Below are positions 8,453 through 16,720 of a stretch of 64,000 nucleotides of DNA, piece by piece. The notes under the pieces are model-generated. The model ran no database searches. It saw only the letters and a program-made list of their open reading frames with translations, and was not told the origin of the DNA. Made by a program: the position numbers and the translations under genes. Each line of letters begins with the position of its first letter. Within the stretch, counting starts at the first letter, position 1. The stretch is from Burkholderiales bacterium (GTDB taxonomy: Bacteria; Pseudomonadota; Gammaproteobacteria; Burkholderiales; Methylophilaceae), in NCBI GenBank assembly GCA_030827595.1, contig JAURED010000001.1:12124-76123 (forward strand), given 5' to 3'.

Positions 8453-9145
8453 ATGGATGCAAACCATAAACTTTTTAAAAAAAAATACATAAAAATTCTA
8501 AGTTGTTATGATGCCACATCTGCATCCATTGCTAATCAAGTCGGATGTGATGCTGTTTTAATTGGTGATTCAATTGGTGTTCTTATTCTGGGCCATGTAA
8601 ATACTTCAGAAATTGATATCAATACATTATTAGAATTTCTCAAAATTATAAAAAAACAAACACGACTCCCGATTATTGCTGATCTGCCTGCAAAATCAAT
8701 GATATCCACAAAAAAAGCTGTACAAGATGCCAAAAAATTAATTCATCAAGGAGCCAATATTATTAAAATTGAAGGGCATGAGGAAGTTATTGCATTAATA
8801 CAAAAGCTCAAGTCACTAGGTATAGCTGTGTGTTCACATATTGGACAAATGCCTCAAAAAAAATACACCAAACAAAAGCCTCTCGAATATACAAAAATTG
8901 CAAAATCTTTAGAAGAGGCAGGCGCGAATATGATTGTCTTATCAAAAATGACTTCCTCAAGTAATAGAAAAATATCTGAATGTGTCAATATTCCAACGAT
9001 TGGGTATCAAAATTCAAAATTTTGTCGAGGTAAAGTGGATGTCCTTTATGCAGCAATGAATCTTATTAAGGGTGATGAGATTAAGATTAATATTAATCAA
9101 CAAAGCCAAGTATTTAAAACCATCAAGAAGTTTTTTTCCAAATAA
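8453..9145 (+). CDS. panB: Divergent 3-methyl-2-oxobutanoate hydroxymethyltransferase (PanB-like)
   Basis: PanB homologue, the first committed step of pantothenate synthesis (ketopantoate from 2-oxoisovalerate and methylene-tetrahydrofolate). The metal-binding acids are kept: D39 in IGDS, D77 in ADLP and E107 in KIEG, plus H129 in SHIGQMPQ. The catalytic glutamate of the VLE motif (E181 in E. coli) is replaced by S164 in IVLSKM. The glycine-rich GGYKVQGR loop and the IGIGAG motif are also lost (IGYQNS here). At 230 residues it lacks about 30 C-terminal residues of the family. It abuts panC directly, which supports descent from panB, but activity is doubtful. Confidence 0.75.
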   Translation: MDANHKLFKKKYIKILSCYDATSASIANQVGCDAVLIGDSIGVLILGHVNTSEIDINTLLEFLKIIKKQTRLPIIADLPAKSMISTKKAVQDAKKLIHQGANIIKIEGHEEVIALIQKLKSLGIAVCSHIGQMPQKKYTKQKPLEYTKIAKSLEEAGANMIVLSKMTSSSNRKISECVNIPTIGYQNSKFCRGKVDVLYAAMNLIKGDEIKININQQSQVFKTIKKFFSK

Positions 9146-9973
9146 ATGAAAATATTTAAGTCCATCAGCTCAATTCAGAAATATTTAAGCACACAAAGTC
9201 AAATTGCTTTTATCCCAACAATGGGTAATCTTCATCCAGGTCATTTGTCTCTCATTCGAAAAGCAAAGAAACCAAAAACATGCATTGTAGTTTCTATATT
9301 TGTAAATAGACTTCAATTTAATGACAAAAAGGACTTTATCTCATACCCAAAAACCTTAAAGCAAGATTTGGAATATTTGAAAAATGAATGTGTTGACGCC
9401 GTTTTTATTCCTACCGAACAACAAATGAATATTAATCACAGTGAATTTAAATTAAGTTTTTTTAATTTGGATTATAAATTATGTGACGCTTTTAGGCCTG
9501 GTCATTTTGAAGGGGTTATCGCGATTGTTATGAAATTCTGTAATATCATTCGACCACATTATCTCATTTTAGGTAAGAAAGATTATCAACAACTTTTCAT
9601 TCTCAACAATCTAATGCAAGCATTTTGCTACCCGATAAAAATAATTGCTGTGCCCACCAAAAGAGAAAAAAATGGGTTAGCCATGAGCTCAAGAAACGGG
9701 CTCATTCAAAAAAAATATACAACAAAAATATCACAGCTTTACGATGAGCTGATGCAAATAAAAAAAACATGTAAATCATTGATTCACATAAATAAAGTTG
9801 AACTTAGAGCGTTTCAAAATTTAACAAAAAATGGTTGGATTGTTGATTATGTATGTGTACGCTCACAAAAAACCCTGCTGGGTCCAAAAAGTAATGAAAA
9901 AAAATTAGTGGCTTTAATTGCCGCCCACCTGGGAAATGTCAGATTAATCGATAATATCGAGTTTTGCATCTGA
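9146..9973 (+). CDS. panC: Pantothenate synthetase (divergent)
   Basis: Condenses pantoate and beta-alanine with ATP in pantothenate synthesis. The nucleotidyltransferase HPGH (H30, H33) follows PTMGN. FRPGHFEGV, the KDYQQL segment and NGLAMSSRN are the remaining conserved blocks. Some normally invariant positions differ: FVNRLQF instead of FVNPLQF and LGKKDYQ instead of FGEKDYQ. At 275 residues it is of normal length. The ATG directly follows the panB stop. It is better conserved than panB and probably still active. Confidence 0.88.
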   Translation: MKIFKSISSIQKYLSTQSQIAFIPTMGNLHPGHLSLIRKAKKPKTCIVVSIFVNRLQFNDKKDFISYPKTLKQDLEYLKNECVDAVFIPTEQQMNINHSEFKLSFFNLDYKLCDAFRPGHFEGVIAIVMKFCNIIRPHYLILGKKDYQQLFILNNLMQAFCYPIKIIAVPTKREKNGLAMSSRNGLIQKKYTTKISQLYDELMQIKKTCKSLIHINKVELRAFQNLTKNGWIVDYVCVRSQKTLLGPKSNEKKLVALIAAHLGNVRLIDNIEFCI

Positions 9974-9992
9974 TTATTTTCAAGTTTATAAT
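9964..9992 (+). promoter_or_regulatory. Sigma70-type promoter for panD-rsfS-rlmH-phrB
   Basis: TTGCAT at 9964-9969 and a perfect TATAAT at 9987-9992 are separated by 17 bases, close to the consensus. The -35 element overlaps the end of panC, and transcription would start about 25 bases before panD. This is the best promoter match in the first 10 kb. Confidence 0.65.
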
Positions 9993-10026
9993 AGCAAATT
10001 AATATTTATTAGGTAATTCATACTCT

Positions 10027-10407
10027 ATGTTTAGAAGAATGTTGAAATCCAAGCTGCATCGCGTCACGGTTACTCACTCAGAATTAGAGTATGAGGGATC
10101 TTGCGCTATTGACATCGCCTTGCTTAAAGAAGCAAATATTAATGAGTATGAACAAATAGCTATTTATAACATTACTAACGGTGAACGCTTCACGACTTAT
10201 GCAATATCAGCTGAAAAAAATTCTGGGATTATTTCCATTAATGGTGCTGCAGCGCATAAAGCTAACCCAGGTGATATGTTAATTATTGCGACCTATTCCG
10301 ACTACAATGAGATAGAACTAGAAAAATATGCTCCATCCCTGGTTTATGTCGACAGTAATAATAAGATTACCATCACAAAAAACTCCATAGACATTCAAGC
10401 TGCGTAG
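10027..10407 (+). CDS. panD: Aspartate 1-decarboxylase proenzyme
   Basis: Pyruvoyl enzyme that decarboxylates aspartate to beta-alanine, the substrate of PanC. Self-cleavage is expected between G24 and S25 in YEGSC, giving the pyruvoyl group on the large chain. K9 and the later [12 protein letters not shown] block are conserved. At 126 residues it is standard. It begins a new transcription unit behind a good promoter, although it lies immediately after panB-panC. Confidence 0.96.
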   Translation: MFRRMLKSKLHRVTVTHSELEYEGSCAIDIALLKEANINEYEQIAIYNITNGERFTTYAISAEKNSGIISINGAAAHKANPGDMLIIATYSDYNEIELEKYAPSLVYVDSNNKITITKNSIDIQAA

Positions 10408-10411
10408 AGTT

Positions 10412-10738
10412 TTGACCTCAGGAAAAAAACTTAATCAATTTATTGTCGAATCACTGGAAGATATTAAAGCCTTTGATATAACAGTAATAGATGTAAGAAA
10501 AAAAACATCCATGACAGATTATATGATTATCGCTAGCGCAAATTCCAATCGTCAAACTAAGGCATTAGCTCGACATTTAAGAGATAAACTCAAAGAGGTC
10601 GGTAAAGACATTGTGAATATTGAGGGTGATGGTGATGGTGAGTGGGTTCTTGTGGATCTCAATGAAGTTTTGGTTCACATCATGCTCCCCACGACAAGAG
10701 CGTACTATAATCTTGAGCAACTTTGGCAGCCAAGCTAA
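10412..10738 (+). CDS. rsfS: Ribosomal silencing factor RsfS
   Basis: Small protein (108 residues) that binds uL14 and blocks subunit joining when nutrients are low. The core is recognisable by DVRKKTSMTDYMIIAS (about 27-42), IEGDGDGEWVLVDL and VHIMLPTTRAYYNLEQLW. The start is a TTG at 10412, 4 bases after panD; no in-frame ATG gives a full domain. The common partner nadD is absent here and panD takes that place. Confidence 0.93.
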   Translation: MTSGKKLNQFIVESLEDIKAFDITVIDVRKKTSMTDYMIIASANSNRQTKALARHLRDKLKEVGKDIVNIEGDGDGEWVLVDLNEVLVHIMLPTTRAYYNLEQLWQPS

Positions 10739-10744
10739 GTAACT

Positions 10745-11209
10745 TTGTTAATCAAAATCATCAGTATTGGATCTCCACCTTCATCATCAGTTAACGCACT
10801 TATTGACGAGTACACTTCTCGAATTACTAACTTCACAAAAATTGAATGGGTGAATCATCAGATCAAATCAAAAGAAAAAAATATCCTTTTAAAGAAAGAA
10901 CTTGAAGCAAAAAAAATACTCTCATCCATAAATAAAAACTCTTTCGTAATTGCCTTAGATGAAAACGGACAACCCTGTAACTCGAATACATTTTCAACTT
11001 TTATTGAACAAACCATGATGCATCACTCGGAAATGATATTTCTTATTGGCGGCGCTGATGGACTCAGTAAAGGCATTCTTGAGAAATGCAATAAAGTATT
11101 AAGTTTGTCTAATCTAACTTTTCCCCATCAGCTTGTTAAAGTTTTAATCATTGAGCAAATTTATCGGGGGTTTTCTATCATTAATAATTTACCTTATCAC
11201 CGTGAGTAA
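10745..11209 (+). CDS. rlmH: 23S rRNA (pseudouridine1915-N3)-methyltransferase RlmH
   Basis: SPOUT methyltransferase that methylates pseudouridine 1915 in helix 69 of 23S rRNA on the 70S ribosome. FLIGGADGLS (about 99-108) is the AdoMet-binding loop of the knot, ALDENGQ precedes it, and the C-terminus ends in the usual PYHRE. It is 154 residues from a TTG start at 10745. It follows rsfS by 6 bases, the normal rsfS-rlmH pair. Its end overlaps the photolyase start by 8 bases. Confidence 0.94.
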   Translation: MLIKIISIGSPPSSSVNALIDEYTSRITNFTKIEWVNHQIKSKEKNILLKKELEAKKILSSINKNSFVIALDENGQPCNSNTFSTFIEQTMMHHSEMIFLIGGADGLSKGILEKCNKVLSLSNLTFPHQLVKVLIIEQIYRGFSIINNLPYHRE

Positions 11210-12620
11210 GCTCTATCAAAAATCATTAGTCTGGCTCAGAAGAGATTTAAGGCTGCATGATAATACGGCACTTTATCAGGCTCATTTAAGGTCCGAGAAG
11301 ATCAATCTCTGCTTTGTATTTGATACACAAATACTTAATGAGCTTTCAGATAAAAAAGATCAGAGGGTTGATTTTTTACATCGCATTCTTTTAGATATCA
11401 AAGAGACACTGAAAAAATTGCAATCAGATATCTGGATACTTCATGGTGATCCTAAAACTGAAATTCCGTTGCTAGCGAAATCAATTCAAGCAGATGCAGT
11501 TTTCACCAATCGAGATTATGAAAAATATGGAGTGCTTAGAGATGAAAATATAAAAAAATCTCTTCATCTACAAAATATTAGATTTGAAGATTACAAAGAC
11601 CAGGTGTTCTTTGAAGCCAATGAAGTATTAACAAAAACCTCAACCCCTTATTCGGTATTTTCTCCTTATAGAAATAATCACCTTGAGAAACTTAAATTAT
11701 CTGGTGCAGGGAGACTAAATTACAAAGTTGATACAATCAACTTTGAAAAATTTAGCGCTAATAAAATGCCTCTCCTAGCTGAAATTGGTTTTGAATCTAC
11801 CAATATTTCAAATCTACCAATCGCCCTTAATCAAAGTCAAATTCAAAGTCAGATTAAAGACTTTGAAGGGCGATTGAGCGATTATGATCAAACTCGAAAT
11901 TACCCTGCGATCAAGGGAGTCTCATATCTTTCTGTTCATAATAGATTTGGGACTATTTCAATAAGAGAAATTGCCGATTTGTGTCTGAATAATCTAAATT
12001 CTGGTTCGAATACATGGCTTAATGAACTGATTTGGCGAGACTTTTATTTCCAAATAATCGTTAACTTTCCTCATGTTCAAGACGGAAAATCTTTTAAACA
12101 ACAATATGATCAACTGGAATATGAAAATAGTGATAATTTATTCGAGGCATGGAAAACAGGAAATACTGGCTTTCCAATTGTAGATGCCGCCATGCGCCAA
12201 ATGAACCAAACCGGTTACATGCATAACCGTCTTAGAATGATTGTGGCCTCTTTTTTAACGAAAGATTTATTAATCGATTGGCGCTGGGGCGAAAAGTATT
12301 TTAAAGAAAAATTAATTGATTATGATTTTTCTGCAAATAACGGGGGATGGCAATGGGCCGCATCCGTTGGATGTGATGCACAGCCTTGGTTTAGGATTTT
12401 TAATCCTTTACTGCAATCACAAAAATTTGATCCAGAAGGTAAATTTATAAAAAAATACATACCTGAATTAGAAAGTTTTGATAAAAAATCTGTCCACGAG
12501 CCACATCAAAAAAACTTAGATATCAAATATGCCAAACCCGTTGTAGAGCATTCAGTGCAGCGGCAAAAAGCGCTACAAATGTTTGAAAAAATCAATAATG
12601 TTGCAAAAAAACAACATTAA
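11202..12620 (+). CDS. phrB: Deoxyribodipyrimidine photolyase
   Basis: FAD-dependent, light-driven repair enzyme for cyclobutane pyrimidine dimers. The N-terminal antenna domain begins with SLVWLRRDLRLHDN. The C-terminal FAD domain contains NELIWRDFYFQI, WKTGNTGFPIVDAAMRQ, HNRLRMIVASFLTKD and NNGGWQWAASVGCDAQPW, which are class I photolyase signatures. I chose GTG at 11202 (472 residues) because the longer frame from 11151 adds an unrelated hydrophobic stretch inside rlmH. Repair capacity fits a cell living in sunlit water. A cryptochrome-type role is less likely given the intact active-site blocks. Confidence 0.92.
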   Translation: MSKLYQKSLVWLRRDLRLHDNTALYQAHLRSEKINLCFVFDTQILNELSDKKDQRVDFLHRILLDIKETLKKLQSDIWILHGDPKTEIPLLAKSIQADAVFTNRDYEKYGVLRDENIKKSLHLQNIRFEDYKDQVFFEANEVLTKTSTPYSVFSPYRNNHLEKLKLSGAGRLNYKVDTINFEKFSANKMPLLAEIGFESTNISNLPIALNQSQIQSQIKDFEGRLSDYDQTRNYPAIKGVSYLSVHNRFGTISIREIADLCLNNLNSGSNTWLNELIWRDFYFQIIVNFPHVQDGKSFKQQYDQLEYENSDNLFEAWKTGNTGFPIVDAAMRQMNQTGYMHNRLRMIVASFLTKDLLIDWRWGEKYFKEKLIDYDFSANNGGWQWAASVGCDAQPWFRIFNPLLQSQKFDPEGKFIKKYIPELESFDKKSVHEPHQKNLDIKYAKPVVEHSVQRQKALQMFEKINNVAKKQH

Positions 12621-12648
12621 TTTAAATTAAATTTATAAATCCATTAAT

Positions 12649-12675
12649 TTGACAAATGCTCAATGACTTTAAATT
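12649..12675 (+). promoter_or_regulatory. Candidate promoter for mlaA
   Basis: A consensus TTGACA is at 12649-12654. The only -10-like hexamer nearby is TAAATT at 12670-12675, with a short 15-base spacer, so strength is doubtful. It lies upstream of the start I use for mlaA and argues against the longer reading frame starting at 12656. Confidence 0.4.
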
Positions 12676-12697
12676 CAATTTATTAGATAATATAGTG

Positions 12698-13468
12698 ATG
12701 AAATTAAGTAAATTGTTTCGCACGCTAATTCTCTTTGTCCTCATTTTGCTGATTGGAGGATGTGCTACCACTAAAAATCCAGATCCCCTCGAAACCATGA
12801 ACCGAGGCATTTACAAATTTAATACTGTGGTTGACGATGCGGTTATTAAACCAGTTGCAAAAGGCTACAAGGCTGTTGCCCCATCTTTTGTTGTAAAAGG
12901 CATCAATAATTTCTTCAACAACCTTAGAGACGTCATTACCGTCATTAATGATTTACTTCAATTTAAAATTAAACATGCAGCCAATGACGCTGGTCGTGTT
13001 GCTATTAATTCAACGGTTGGTCTGCTTGGTTTTGTAGATGTTCATTCGATGTCCGGTGGTGAGAGAAGAAAAGAAGATTTTGGTCAAACGCTGGGGCACT
13101 GGGGAGTAGGTTCCGGCGCTTACTTAGTGATTCCATTTTTTGGACCTTCATCAATCCGAGACGGTGTGGGTTTAGTTGCTGATACGTTATATTTTGACCC
13201 GATAAGCTACATCACTGATGTACGCACCCGAAATCAAGTAAGGCTAGCTCAGTTTACGGATGCAAGAACAGAATTGTTAAATGCATCTGACATCCTAGAA
13301 GAAGCATCTATAGATCCATATGCATTTCAAAGAGATGCCTACATACAATATCGTCAAGGCCTAGTGGAAGATGCCGATGGAAGTACAGTAGATTATAGTG
13401 ATGAAAATTTATTATCTGACGGTTTTAAACCCTACTCTGATGATGAAATTGTTTCTCTAGCTAACTAG
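12698..13468 (+). CDS. mlaA: MlaA (VacJ) outer-membrane lipoprotein
   Basis: Outer-membrane component of the Mla pathway, which removes misplaced phospholipids from the outer leaflet and passes them to MlaC. A lipoprotein signal peptide ends at LLIGGC with C22 as the lipid site. DPLETMNRGIYKFN, NNFFNNLRDV, AGRVAINSTVGLLGFVDV and FGQTLGHWGVGSGAYLVIP are the family blocks. It has 256 residues from the ATG at 12698, which directly precedes a proper signal peptide. The other mla genes are not in this window, so it stands alone here. Confidence 0.94.
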   Translation: MKLSKLFRTLILFVLILLIGGCATTKNPDPLETMNRGIYKFNTVVDDAVIKPVAKGYKAVAPSFVVKGINNFFNNLRDVITVINDLLQFKIKHAANDAGRVAINSTVGLLGFVDVHSMSGGERRKEDFGQTLGHWGVGSGAYLVIPFFGPSSIRDGVGLVADTLYFDPISYITDVRTRNQVRLAQFTDARTELLNASDILEEASIDPYAFQRDAYIQYRQGLVEDADGSTVDYSDENLLSDGFKPYSDDEIVSLAN

Positions 13469-13501
13469 AAAACCACAACATTAACATTCCAAGTTTTTGC
13501 T

Positions 13502-14845
13502 CTACCCCTGTGAACCCACTGCCATTTTAGAAATCAATACAGAACCAATATACTTAGAGCCATTCGAGTTTGTATCATTGGCTACGGCCTCAATATCAAT
13601 AAAAATATCTTTTAAATTTCCAGCTATGGTGATTTCTTCAACCGCATGTTGAATTTCACCATTCTCAATAAAGAATCCAGACGCTCCTCTAGAAAAATCA
13701 CCATTGACCATATTGACTCCATGGCCTAACAATTCAGTAATCAATAATCCCCGTTTCATATTTTTAATCAACTGTTCTAAGGAAATATTCTGATGCTCAA
13801 TGACTAGATTATGAGTCCCCCCCGCATTGCCCGTGGTTGTTAAATTTAATTTTTTAGCCGAATACGATGACAGTAAGTAATGATTCAAAACACCTTTTTC
13901 AATAATTGCATTATCAAACACTTCCACACCCTCATCATCAAAATATGTAGAGGCATGCCCTTTGCTTAAAAAAGGCCGTTCGTTAATCGTCAGATAATCA
14001 GACGCTATTTTTTTCCCAACGGAGTCCAGCAAGAAAGAATTCTGACGATATAAATTTCGACCCGAAATAGCAGACATTAAAGGAGAGATGATTGAATCTG
14101 AAATTGTATTGTGAAAGATGACTGGGTATGTTCCCGTCTTAATGCTCTTTATATTTAATCTTGATAAGGTATTTTTAGCCGCCTCTTGGCCTAATTCTGA
14201 TGCATTTTTTATATCTTGATAATCACGAACATTTGAATAATCGTAATTTCTTTGCATACAATTTTTCTCAGATGCAATAACTGAACAGTAAAGAGAATAG
14301 CGCGTTCCTGGAAAACCTCCATAAAAGCCATTAGAGTTTGCATACAGAAAAAGAGATGAGCTGTAATTTAAGGTTGCTCCCTCTGAGTTTGTTATTTTTT
14401 GATCATAATCTCTTGCTGCATGCTCTGCCTCTTGGGTCACATGAATCATAGACTCAAAATCAAGTTCACACGGATAATATATATCAATCTCTTTGGCTAG
14501 TTTAGGGTGAAGTTCTTTATCGGCTAAAGAAAATAAGTTATCGGGCTCAACCACATCTAAAACAGCAAGTGAATTATCCATCAGATGTTGAATTGTTTTT
14601 TTTGAAAAGTCAGAAGAAGACACCATACTTTTTTTGTTATTTTTATAAAAAGTTAAGGTGATATTTTTATCATTATTGATCTCCACGGTTTCTGTCTCAC
14701 CATTTCGAACTGTCAAAGTTTTTCCAGTGGATACACTAATGTCAATTTCAGCGGATTCAACTCCAAACTTTTTCGAGTGAGTTATAATGTCTTCAGTTAA
14801 ATTTTTAAGATTTTCTTGATCATAACCAAGAATTTCAATAGTCAT
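13502..14845 (-). CDS. pmbA: Metalloprotease PmbA/TldE homologue
   Basis: TldE-type partner of the TldD/TldE peptidase that processes peptides such as microcins and CcdA. FLLDSVGKKIASDYLTI, GVEVFDNAIIEKGVLNHYLL, NLVIEHQN, and VNMVNGDFSRGASGFFIENGEI are typical. The ATG at 14845 gives 447 residues, matching the family, and has an AAGG ribosome site in front; the longer frame from 14881 adds an unsupported 12 residues. It is divergent from darP, the conserved arrangement in many proteobacteria, and convergent with mlaA with a 33-base gap. Confidence 0.93.
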   Translation of the reverse strand: MTIEILGYDQENLKNLTEDIITHSKKFGVESAEIDISVSTGKTLTVRNGETETVEINNDKNITLTFYKNNKKSMVSSSDFSKKTIQHLMDNSLAVLDVVEPDNLFSLADKELHPKLAKEIDIYYPCELDFESMIHVTQEAEHAARDYDQKITNSEGATLNYSSSLFLYANSNGFYGGFPGTRYSLYCSVIASEKNCMQRNYDYSNVRDYQDIKNASELGQEAAKNTLSRLNIKSIKTGTYPVIFHNTISDSIISPLMSAISGRNLYRQNSFLLDSVGKKIASDYLTINERPFLSKGHASTYFDDEGVEVFDNAIIEKGVLNHYLLSSYSAKKLNLTTTGNAGGTHNLVIEHQNISLEQLIKNMKRGLLITELLGHGVNMVNGDFSRGASGFFIENGEIQHAVEEITIAGNLKDIFIDIEAVANDTNSNGSKYIGSVLISKMAVGSQG

Positions 14846-14889
14846 AAGAGCTGCCTTTTCAATTAAAACAAGTGTGAGCAATCTATCAT

Positions 14890-15375
14890 ATGGAAGAACA
14901 TTTAAAAAGTAAAACTCAACTTAAAAAAGAGGCGGATGACGTGCAAACTTTAGGTGTAGAGATTGCCCAACTTCCAAAACAAAAAATAACTTCACTGTCG
15001 CTTCCAGATGATGCCAAAGAGGCCATTATTTTCTATCAAAATATTAAAAAAAATAGTGCGAAAAGAAGACAAGCTCAATATATTGGAAAAATATTAAGAG
15101 GTCTTGATTTGAGTCAAGTAAATGAAGAATTAAATGTCATTAAAAACATATCTAAATTGAGAATAAAGCTTGAACACGAGGCCGAGAGGTGGAGAGAAAA
15201 GTTAATCTCATCTCCAACAGCGTTAGATGAATTTATAAACCAATATCAACCGGATATATCCAATCTTAATCAAACAATATCAAATGCAAGAAAAGAATCA
15301 CTGACTGATAAGAAAAGTAAAAATTATCGAAATTTATATCGTCTCATATTGGAAAGTATTCAAAAAAGTGATTAA
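14890..15375 (+). CDS. darP: DarP/YjgA ribosome-associated protein (DUF615)
   Basis: Dual-action ribosomal maturation protein family (YjgA, DUF615) involved in 50S assembly. The protein is highly charged and helical, 161 residues, with LKKEADDVQTLGVEIAQL near the N-terminus, RRQAQYIGKILR around residue 60 and KNYRNLYRLI near the end, all family blocks. It is divergent from pmbA with 44 bases between starts and overlaps the convergent PDZ gene by 4 bases. Confidence 0.9.
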   Translation: MEEHLKSKTQLKKEADDVQTLGVEIAQLPKQKITSLSLPDDAKEAIIFYQNIKKNSAKRRQAQYIGKILRGLDLSQVNEELNVIKNISKLRIKLEHEAERWREKLISSPTALDEFINQYQPDISNLNQTISNARKESLTDKKSKNYRNLYRLILESIQKSD

Positions 15376-16106
15376 AGCTGAACGCTAATATTTTTAAGCT
15401 CGCCGCTTCTTTTATAATCAATCTCAACTGTTTGACCTCTATTTTTTATCAACTCTTTGATAAAATCTTCGGGTGTGTTGAGTTCAATTCCATTAATTTT
15501 CATGATTCGGTCTTGCCTAAGAATCCCTGCATTAGCTGCTGCTGACTCTTTAATCACAGCAACAACAAATAAACCCCCTTCGCTTCCACGCTCATCATTT
15601 TCTGAAAAGCTAATCAAATGCGTTCCAAATAAGGGTTTTGGTAACTTAGCCCAATAAGAGACATAAAAATCATACATGACGTCTGGATCGGCCAGATCAT
15701 CCTCGTTAATTATAATCTCTTCAATTTTTCCAGCCTCATCAAACTTCTTTTTGGCTAAATTTTTTCTAGCTTTATTAATTGCCGTTGCACGTGTTGCTTC
15801 ATTAATTTGGCGGTCATAAACGAGCATCGTGTCAGCTTTAATTTGTTTCCCGTATTCAAGGGCTTCTGAGGGAGGAACATAAGGTCCCGCAAAAGATGAA
15901 AAACCCATTAGATCATAGCCCTCCTCAAGCATTAAGATATTATCTTTATCTTTATCCCAACCACGGTATATTTCAGTTGAGGGCTCTGCCTGCAGAGATC
16001 TTAGATTTTTATCTCCTTGCTGTTTATAGTTTTTTTCAAAAACATTCTCAGCGTGGAGGTTTGATAGAATAGTAAAGAGTAGAATAAAGGAATAGATTCG
16101 TTTCAT
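15372..16106 (-). CDS. Exported PDZ-domain protein of unknown function
   Basis: A 244-residue protein with an N-terminal signal peptide (cleavage probably near residue 19, before AENVFE), so it acts outside the inner membrane. Residues 55-110 include MLEEGYDLMGFSSFAGP and a KADTMLVYDRQI segment. This layout of a 'GY-x-x-x-G-x-S-x-F' block followed by 'A-D' plus a beta strand recurs in small exported proteins. The C-terminal 80 residues form a PDZ domain (GILRQDRIMKINGIELNTPEDFI). No protease triad is present. It may bind peptide termini or serve as a scaffold; no specific role can be assigned. Confidence 0.75.
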   Translation of the reverse strand: MKRIYSFILLFTILSNLHAENVFEKNYKQQGDKNLRSLQAEPSTEIYRGWDKDKDNILMLEEGYDLMGFSSFAGPYVPPSEALEYGKQIKADTMLVYDRQINEATRATAINKARKNLAKKKFDEAGKIEEIIINEDDLADPDVMYDFYVSYWAKLPKPLFGTHLISFSENDERGSEGGLFVVAVIKESAAANAGILRQDRIMKINGIELNTPEDFIKELIKNRGQTVEIDYKRSGELKNISVQL

Positions 16107-16141
16107 AATGATTATATAAATGACCGTTAAATTATACAGAC

Positions 16142-16720
16142 ATGAGTAAAGAAAAAAAATTCATAAAGATTGGTATAGTTTCGATAAGCGATCGAGCCTC
16201 CCAAGGGATTTATGAGGATTTAGGTGTGCCCGCCCTAAAGAGCTGGTGCGAAAAAGCTATTCTTGGTGAAATTGTTTTTCAAGAAAAGCTTATCCCTGAT
16301 GATTTCGAATTAATTAAATCAACCCTCATTGATCTTTCCGATCTAGAACATTGCGATTTAATCTTAACCACAGGCGGCACTGGCCCATCACTTCGTGATG
16401 TCACTCCTGACGCTACAGAGGCAATTGCTGACAAAATAATGCCAGGATTTGGAGAGCAGATGCGTCAAATAAGCCTTCACTTTGTTCCAACAGCTATCTT
16501 ATCAAGACAGACGGCAGTCATTCGAAATAAATGTCTCATCATTAATCTTCCAGGGCAACCAAAAGCCATTCAACAAACTCTAGAAGGCTTAAAGGATTCC
16601 GACAAAAATATTATTGTTCATGGCATCTTTGCAGCTGTCCCTTACTGTGTCGATTTGATTGGAGGGCCGTTTATTGAAACCAATAATGATATTGTTAAAG
16701 CCTTTAGGCCAAAAAAATGA
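16142..16720 (+). CDS. mog: Molybdopterin adenylyltransferase
   Basis: Activates molybdopterin by adenylylation before molybdate insertion. It matches E. coli MogA closely: SISDRASQG, TTGGTGPSLRDVTPDAT (about 79-95), MPGFGEQMRQISLHFVPTAI, NLPGQPKAI and HGIFAAVPYCVDL. It is 192 residues, as in the family, which separates it from the shorter MoaB. It overlaps thiL by 4 bases. Its presence fits the modABC molybdate transporter at 27.5-29.5 kb. Confidence 0.95.
   Translation: MSKEKKFIKIGIVSISDRASQGIYEDLGVPALKSWCEKAILGEIVFQEKLIPDDFELIKSTLIDLSDLEHCDLILTTGGTGPSLRDVTPDATEAIADKIMPGFGEQMRQISLHFVPTAILSRQTAVIRNKCLIINLPGQPKAIQQTLEGLKDSDKNIIVHGIFAAVPYCVDLIGGPFIETNNDIVKAFRPKK

Noticed and set aside
11151..11201. 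Longer photolyase start inside rlmH
   Set aside because: The extra residues form a hydrophobic stretch read from rlmH sequence; photolyases start just before the WLRRDLRL motif, matching the GTG at 11202.
13469..13501. Possible terminator between the convergent mlaA and pmbA genes
   Set aside because: The 33 bases show no stem of meaningful length.
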